From CAZVEV01 sp964625865 (GTDB lineage Bacteria > Planctomycetota > Phycisphaerae > SM23-33), in NCBI GenBank assembly GCA_964625865.1, contig CAZVEV010000202.1, forward strand, positions 1 to 11,099: a DNA stretch of 11,099 nucleotides, read 5' to 3'. A program made the position numbers and the translations under genes. Positions 8,001 through 11,099 of this stretch are shown piece after piece. Numbering within the stretch: the stretch's first letter is position 1; each line of letters begins with the position of its first letter. The notes below the pieces were generated by a model. It did not search any database and was not told the DNA's origin. It saw only the letters and a program-made list of their open reading frames with translations.

Positions 8001-9062
8001 CTACTTGGGCTTCTTCGCGGGCTTCTTCCTGGGCTTCTTCTTGCCCTTGGCGACGCCTTTGGAACCTCGGCTCGACGTGGTCTTGTCTGTCGGTCCGATC
8101 AGCCACAGGATGGTCTTGTCGTCCTGCTGACGTGTCTTGAAGGCCACGTACTGGTTGGCCTTGAGCGTCTTGACGTAGCGGACCATGGCGTAGTCGTCGG
8201 TGTACTTGATCCCGTCGCTGCTGCGCTGCTGCACCAGCAACGGTCCCGGTCCGAGGGGCGAGCGGATCTGGACCGTCACATGCTTGATCCCGTCGGTTTC
8301 GGCCCGGCCGAGGGAGGCGAACTGGCCCACGTACGGCTCGTCCCATTTGGCGATGTGCCGGATGACGCGACGACCTCGATCAGTCCCGATATCCACTTCA
8401 ACCACGTCGCCCTTGGACAGTTCACTGACCGCAGCGGCCAGGTCCTCCCGCGTGGTGTGTGTCATCCGCCCCTTCTCGCCCTTTTCGTGAGTCTGCATCA
8501 ACGGCACGAGCGAGGTCTTGCCATACTTGACCAGCGTGACAACCGTCCGCGTACCCGAGCCGCTGCGCTTCTCGTCGGCCTTGACGAAAAACGCACTGTC
8601 GGGTGCGAACTCGCCCGGCTTGGCGTTGTAGGCCTGCGTGCCGTGCAGCACGGTGACGTCATTGACGCCCTGGACGCGCACGGCAATGACGTCGCCGCGG
8701 CTGTGCTTCTTCAACTCCCCGCCCAGTGCTCCGGTTTCGGGCTTGGTCGCCGGTTTTGCCCTGCGGTACACCTCGTCCCCGACCTGTTTCCACCCCGTGT
8801 TGAAGACCACCAGCGTCACCGGCCTCCCGCCGCGGACCGACTGGACGTCGACGAGCATGACCGGCTCGTTCCACTGGCGTCCCGTCCGCGTGCCCAGGAA
8901 CCGGACCAGTTCCCAGTTCGACGGGGCGCTGAACTCGAACTTCGCGGTGACCGTCGTGTTCTTCTTGTTGCTGCCGCTCCGTTTCTTCTTCGCCGCCCCC
9001 CGCGCGGGGCTGAACGCCACCGCAGCTACCAGAAGGATCACACCACATGCCCGTTTGTTCAT
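8001..9062 (-). CDS. Secreted repeat protein of unknown family with lysine-rich C-terminal tail
   Basis: No family recognised. ATG 9062 gives 353 aa beginning with a Sec-type signal peptide (MNKR, then hydrophobic CGVILLVAAVAF, cleavage probably at residues 20-24). AGGA at 9069-9072, 6 bases upstream, supports this start over an in-frame ATG at 9104, which would bury the signal. The mature protein starts and ends basic: KKKRSGSNKK (25-34) and KGKKKPRKKPAKKPK (339-353). The body looks all-beta and contains a degenerate repeat: a GELKKHSRGDVIAVRV unit (115-130), SELSKGDVVEVDI (213-225) and KTLKANQYVAF (298-308). The first two are followed by GEFA/GQFA and a V-T-V strand. There are no obvious catalytic residues. 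It has its own probable promoter and lies downstream of the pseudopilin. It is probably periplasmic or surface-exposed, perhaps binding an anionic polymer through its tail (inference). Confidence 0.88.
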   Translation of the reverse strand: MNKRACGVILLVAAVAFSPARGAAKKKRSGSNKKNTTVTAKFEFSAPSNWELVRFLGTRTGRQWNEPVMLVDVQSVRGGRPVTLVVFNTGWKQVGDEVYRRAKPATKPETGALGGELKKHSRGDVIAVRVQGVNDVTVLHGTQAYNAKPGEFAPDSAFFVKADEKRSGSGTRTVVTLVKYGKTSLVPLMQTHEKGEKGRMTHTTREDLAAAVSELSKGDVVEVDIGTDRGRRVIRHIAKWDEPYVGQFASLGRAETDGIKHVTVQIRSPLGPGPLLVQQRSSDGIKYTDDYAMVRYVKTLKANQYVAFKTRQQDDKTILWLIGPTDKTTSSRGSKGVAKGKKKPRKKPAKKPK

Positions 9063-9068
9063 CACACG

Positions 9069-9072
9069 TCCT
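9069..9072 (-). promoter_or_regulatory. Ribosome binding site deciding the start at 9062
   Basis: On the minus strand AGGA precedes ATG 9062 by 6 bases. It selects the shorter start, which places a signal peptide at the N-terminus. Confidence 0.6.
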
Positions 9073-9132
9073 GCCCTTCCCCGCAATGATGCGGACACCG
9101 TCATGAAGGCGAGAACTTCTCACGCAAGCATC

Positions 9133-9160
9133 AGTATACTGTCGGCCCGCGCGCCGGCAA
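9133..9160 (-). promoter_or_regulatory. Putative promoter of the lysine-tailed secreted-protein gene
   Basis: Minus strand: -35 TTGCCG (9155-9160), 16-base spacer, -10 TATACT (9133-9138). Transcription would start near 9126, giving a leader of about 64 bases before ATG 9062. The -10 lies within the perfect palindrome CAGTATACTG (9132-9141), and a second dyad, GAGAA-C-TTCTC (9111-9121), falls just after the expected start, a place where a regulator could bind. Confidence 0.45.
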
Positions 9161-9164
9161 GCAA

Positions 9165-9896
9165 TCAAACGGCCCCGGGGTAGTCGTTGAACATGGAGTT
9201 GCGAAGTCGCTGGAGGTCGGAGTTCTCGGGCCTCCAGAAGAACCTCTCCCGCTCGGAGGCGTCCAACGTGCCCTGGTCTTCCCACTTCCAGTGCTCGGCA
9301 TGTCCGTCGGCGAAGCTCATGTTGTCACCGCCGTCGTGGAAGTTGGCCACGTAGTCCACCCATCGGTTCCTGTTCCAGTACTTCGGTTCCTGGATAAACG
9401 AGCCCATGTTGGAGTTCGATCGATAGTCGCTCTCCTCGACGAAGACCAGTTCGTTGGAGTGGCTCTTGATTTCCGAGTACCGGGTGATGCGAGCCGGATT
9501 ACCCCAACTCTCTCCATTCATCGTCATGACGATGGAGTAGCTGCGGATGTGATCTACCGGATCGCTGGGACACAGGTAGATCCTCTTGTCCCGGGACCAC
9601 GGATACAGTGCCGCATTAGTGATCAACGCGTATCGGTTTGCATTGCCCGGATTCTCATTGCCATACCTGGCCCACGCCGTGGACTGGGAGGAGTGCCCAT
9701 TGACCAGCTTTCGCTTGTTGTCCGTCTGGTACGCCACCCACGCAATACTGAGCTGGTGCATGTTCGTGTAGCAGATGTCGATCTTGGCCAGGATCATGAT
9801 GCGGCTGAGCATGGGCGCGAACATCGCCAGCAACACCCCGATGATCGCTATCACGACCAGCAGTTCCATCAGCGTGAACGCGCGTCTGTCACTCAT
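9165..9896 (-). CDS. Type II secretion-like pseudopilin with H-X9-DG motif (planctomycete DUF1559-like)
   Basis: A class III-type pseudopilin, expected to be cleaved by prepilin peptidase and assembled in the inner membrane or periplasm. The N-terminus reads RRA-FTLMELLVVIAII: cleavage is expected after Ala6, leaving Phe at +1 and Glu at +5, then a hydrophobic helix to about residue 30. The usual planctomycete body follows: C42 with TNMHQLSIAWVAYQTDN, YLCPSDP (107-113), SYSIVMTMNG, and the signature His187-X9-Asp197-Gly198 (HDGGDNMSFADG). Length of 243 aa is typical. GGAG (9904-9907) lies 7 bases before ATG 9896. Planctomycete genomes carry many such proteins, usually as isolated genes, so the partner machinery cannot be named. 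Ala rather than Gly at -1 is less common but tolerated. It lies 41 bases downstream of a membrane zinc-ribbon gene. Confidence 0.95.
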   Translation of the reverse strand: MSDRRAFTLMELLVVIAIIGVLLAMFAPMLSRIMILAKIDICYTNMHQLSIAWVAYQTDNKRKLVNGHSSQSTAWARYGNENPGNANRYALITNAALYPWSRDKRIYLCPSDPVDHIRSYSIVMTMNGESWGNPARITRYSEIKSHSNELVFVEESDYRSNSNMGSFIQEPKYWNRNRWVDYVANFHDGGDNMSFADGHAEHWKWEDQGTLDASERERFFWRPENSDLQRLRNSMFNDYPGAV

Positions 9897-9912
9897 GTCT
9901 CGGCTCCATCAG

Positions 9913-9934
9913 GTCGGCCGGGCTGCCGGCCGAC
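9913..9934. repeat. Perfect 9-base inverted repeat between zinc-ribbon gene and pseudopilin
   Basis: Arms GTCGGCCGG (9913-9921) and CCGGCCGAC (9926-9934) flank a 4-base loop. On the minus strand it lies 3 bases past the stop of the upstream zinc-ribbon gene and about 5 bases before the pseudopilin Shine-Dalgarno. It could attenuate readthrough, protect the upstream message or limit translation of the pseudopilin. No T-tract follows. Confidence 0.6.
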
Positions 9935-9937
9935 GCC

Positions 9938-10390
9938 TCATCCTTGCGACGCTTTGTCGCGACGGTGGCTGCGATACCACTCGCCGCGGTCGGTCTTGCA
10001 GTGCGGACAGATGTCTTCGGGGCTGTCGGCTTTGGCGGGGCCGGGGCGGCCCTGTCCGGGCGGAACATACGCCTTATCGCACTTCGGGCAGCGCACGGTC
10101 ATCCAGCCGGAATGTTTGGCCTGGCATAGCGGGCAGTGCGGGCGTCGCGCGGCCCCCGGGTCGGTCTGCATCATCCGCTCGTCGGGGACCTGCTCGGCAT
10201 ACTGATCGCGCGTCAACGTGAAGGGCTTGTCGCACTGGTCGCAGAGATACCCCGGCGGCGGATTGCCTTTCGGCGTCGGTTTCGACGGATCGGACCACAT
10301 GGATCGCACGCCCAGGCCGATTCCGCCCACAACCAGCACGATCAGTGCGATGATGGGCCACTTCGCTTTGACAGGCTGCGACAGATCCAT
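9938..10390 (-). CDS. Membrane-anchored double zinc-ribbon protein
   Basis: Unknown function. With ATG 10390 the product is 150 aa. It has a short basic N-terminus, one transmembrane helix (about 11-28, WPIIALIVLVVGGIGLGV), a proline-rich linker, then four CxxC pairs: C50-C53, C86-C89, C101-C104 and C128-C131. These should form two zinc ribbons. A TTG at 10432 would add 14 residues and has a plausible site (AGGTG 4 bases upstream); ATG is preferred because it places the helix near the N-terminus, but its own ribosome site is weak, so the start is uncertain. The pattern of cysteines and the stretch CPLC...M..RCPKC parallel the neighbouring gene at 10529-11014, so the two look like paralogues. 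It probably shares transcription with the pseudopilin downstream. It may be a structural or regulatory membrane factor; no enzyme motif is seen. Confidence 0.85.
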   Translation of the reverse strand: MDLSQPVKAKWPIIALIVLVVGGIGLGVRSMWSDPSKPTPKGNPPPGYLCDQCDKPFTLTRDQYAEQVPDERMMQTDPGAARRPHCPLCQAKHSGWMTVRCPKCDKAYVPPGQGRPGPAKADSPEDICPHCKTDRGEWYRSHRRDKASQG

Positions 10391-10471
10391 GTCCAATCCA
10401 GACCAGAAGAGACACGCTGTATGCTGCGACAAATCCCACCTGGCCGCACATCGGGGGCACTGCGGGAATTA

Positions 10472-10509
10472 CACTATATATCACTATAGCATAATCTCGG
10501 CATATTCAA
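10472..10509 (-). promoter_or_regulatory. AT-rich promoter with TATAGTG direct repeats, upstream of the second zinc-ribbon gene
   Basis: Minus strand: -35 TTGAAT (10504-10509), 15-base spacer, extended -10 TG-C-TATAGT (hexamer 10483-10488). A second copy of TATAGTG lies exactly 10 bases further on (10472-10478), spanning the expected start site. The AT-rich patch stands out in this GC-rich window. It lies about 20 bases beyond the stop of the upstream zinc-ribbon gene, so the second zinc-ribbon gene and the pseudopilin may be transcribed independently of the first. Confidence 0.55.
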
Positions 10510-10528
10510 GCGAGAATCCTGCGTCGAT

Positions 10529-11014
10529 TCAGCGGCGAGGTCGCCCGGACTTGACCCCCTGGCCGCACTCGGGACAGACGCGCTGGCCCGCCCACTCGCC
10601 TTTGCCCGGCACCGTGCCGATGACGCGCGCCTTGCAGTTGGGGCACAGGCTTCTCATCGTGCTGCAGAACCGCCCACCGCACTTGGGACAGTGTGCCATG
10701 CCAGGCCTGGTGTTCTCCACGCCCTTGTGCTGGAGGTTGAACTCCTTCCGGGAGATCTCGAACTGGTGACCGCACTCGGCGATGGTGCACTGGTAGTACA
10801 TGGGCTGGTTGCGCCGGGCCCTGCGGTCACCCGTGCTGTCGATCAGTGTGCGGGTAAACATGTAGATTGCCCCCGCCGTTATCGCCACGAGCACGCCGAT
10901 GATGAGGAACTTGGCGCCCCGGCCGGAGCCTCCCGAGTCGTCGTCTTGTCTGAACAGGTTCGCGCTGCTGATGGTGCGGCCTTTCGTCAATAGCGGGCGG
11001 GGCCAGGCCGGCAA
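10529..11014 (-). CDS. Membrane-anchored double zinc-ribbon protein, paralogue of its neighbour
   Basis: Unknown function. About 161 aa from TTG 11014. A polar acidic N-terminus (QDDDSGGSGRG) leads to one transmembrane helix (about 35-53, KFLIIGVLVAITAGAIYMF). Then comes a basic stretch (DRRARR) and a cysteine-rich domain: C76/C81, CPKC 109-112, CPNC 124-127 and CPEC 147-150, plus C117. Basic residues after the helix favour a cytoplasmic zinc-ribbon domain (inference). The order helix, first cysteine pair, F-x-(x)-(S/T)-R, CPxC, CPxC, CPxC matches the gene at 9938-10390. No ATG or GTG start exists in frame after the upstream TAG at 11030-11032; only TTG at 11014 or 10990, neither with a good ribosome site, so the N-terminus is doubtful. 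No enzyme motif is seen. Confidence 0.82.
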   Translation of the reverse strand: MPAWPRPLLTKGRTISSANLFRQDDDSGGSGRGAKFLIIGVLVAITAGAIYMFTRTLIDSTGDRRARRNQPMYYQCTIAECGHQFEISRKEFNLQHKGVENTRPGMAHCPKCGGRFCSTMRSLCPNCKARVIGTVPGKGEWAGQRVCPECGQGVKSGRPRR

Positions 11015-11047
11015 GATCGCCCAAGGAGGCTATGTCTTGCGGGTGCT

Positions 11048-11053
11048 AGTGTA
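11048..11053 (-). promoter_or_regulatory. Weak -10 candidate upstream of the first zinc-ribbon gene
   Basis: TACACT on the minus strand, the same hexamer as the proposed gltB -10, would start transcription near 11041, about 27 bases before TTG 11014. No acceptable -35 is present at 16-19 bases, so this is only a suggestion. Nothing else is identified in 11015-11099. Confidence 0.2.
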
Positions 11054-11099
11054 CCGTCAGTTTTGAATAATGGGGTTTGGGCTATTTGGCCGATCTCTT

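Noticed and set aside
7944..9089. A 381-codon plus-strand open frame opposite the lysine-tailed gene
   Set aside because: The minus-strand frame has a signal peptide, a ribosome site, a promoter and a sensible repeat structure. The plus frame has none of these.
9291..10205. A 304-codon plus-strand open frame across the pseudopilin and part of a zinc-ribbon gene
   Set aside because: It runs opposite a clear pseudopilin with all signature motifs and crosses two genes; it is a shadow frame.
11023..11049. AAGGAGG followed by ATG and a 5-codon frame on the plus strand
   Set aside because: The spacing of 3 bases is too short and the frame ends after MSCGC; most likely chance.

Overview
The window comes from a GC-rich bacterium, most likely a planctomycete and probably of the Phycisphaerae type. 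Three features suggest this: a Tat-exported formylglycine sulfatase, a type II secretion-like pseudopilin with the H-X9-DG motif that is greatly expanded in Planctomycetes, and small membrane-anchored zinc-ribbon proteins beside it. The assignment is an inference from gene families; there is no rRNA or other phylogenetic marker here.

Left half, plus strand: a sulfatase (19-1497), then a 328-base gap rich in hairpins that holds a probable gltB promoter and a structured leader. Next come gltB (1826-6388) and gltD (6381-7802), the large and small subunits of NADPH-dependent glutamate synthase. They overlap by 8 bases and are clearly one operon. GltB and GltD together convert glutamine plus 2-oxoglutarate to two glutamates, the second step of GS-GOGAT ammonium assimilation. 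All expected catalytic and iron-sulfur motifs are present.

Middle: a convergent intergenic region (7803-8000). Each converging gene ends in a hairpin of the same small family, and the two hairpins share the nonamer GGCTCCGCC when each is read in the sense of its own gene.

Right half, minus strand, in order of transcription: a membrane-anchored zinc-ribbon protein (10529-11014), a diverged paralogue of it (9938-10390) with its own AT-rich promoter, an H-X9-DG pseudopilin (9165-9896), and a secreted repeat-containing protein of unknown family with a lysine-rich tail (8001-9062) and its own promoter.

The metabolic operon is ordinary. The parts that deserve a second look are the paired zinc-ribbon membrane proteins beside a pseudopilin, the lysine-tailed secreted protein, the matched hairpins at convergent gene ends, and the structured gltB leader. 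I see no CRISPR array, insertion sequence, tRNA or rRNA. I do not see clear evidence of a complete, previously undescribed system.
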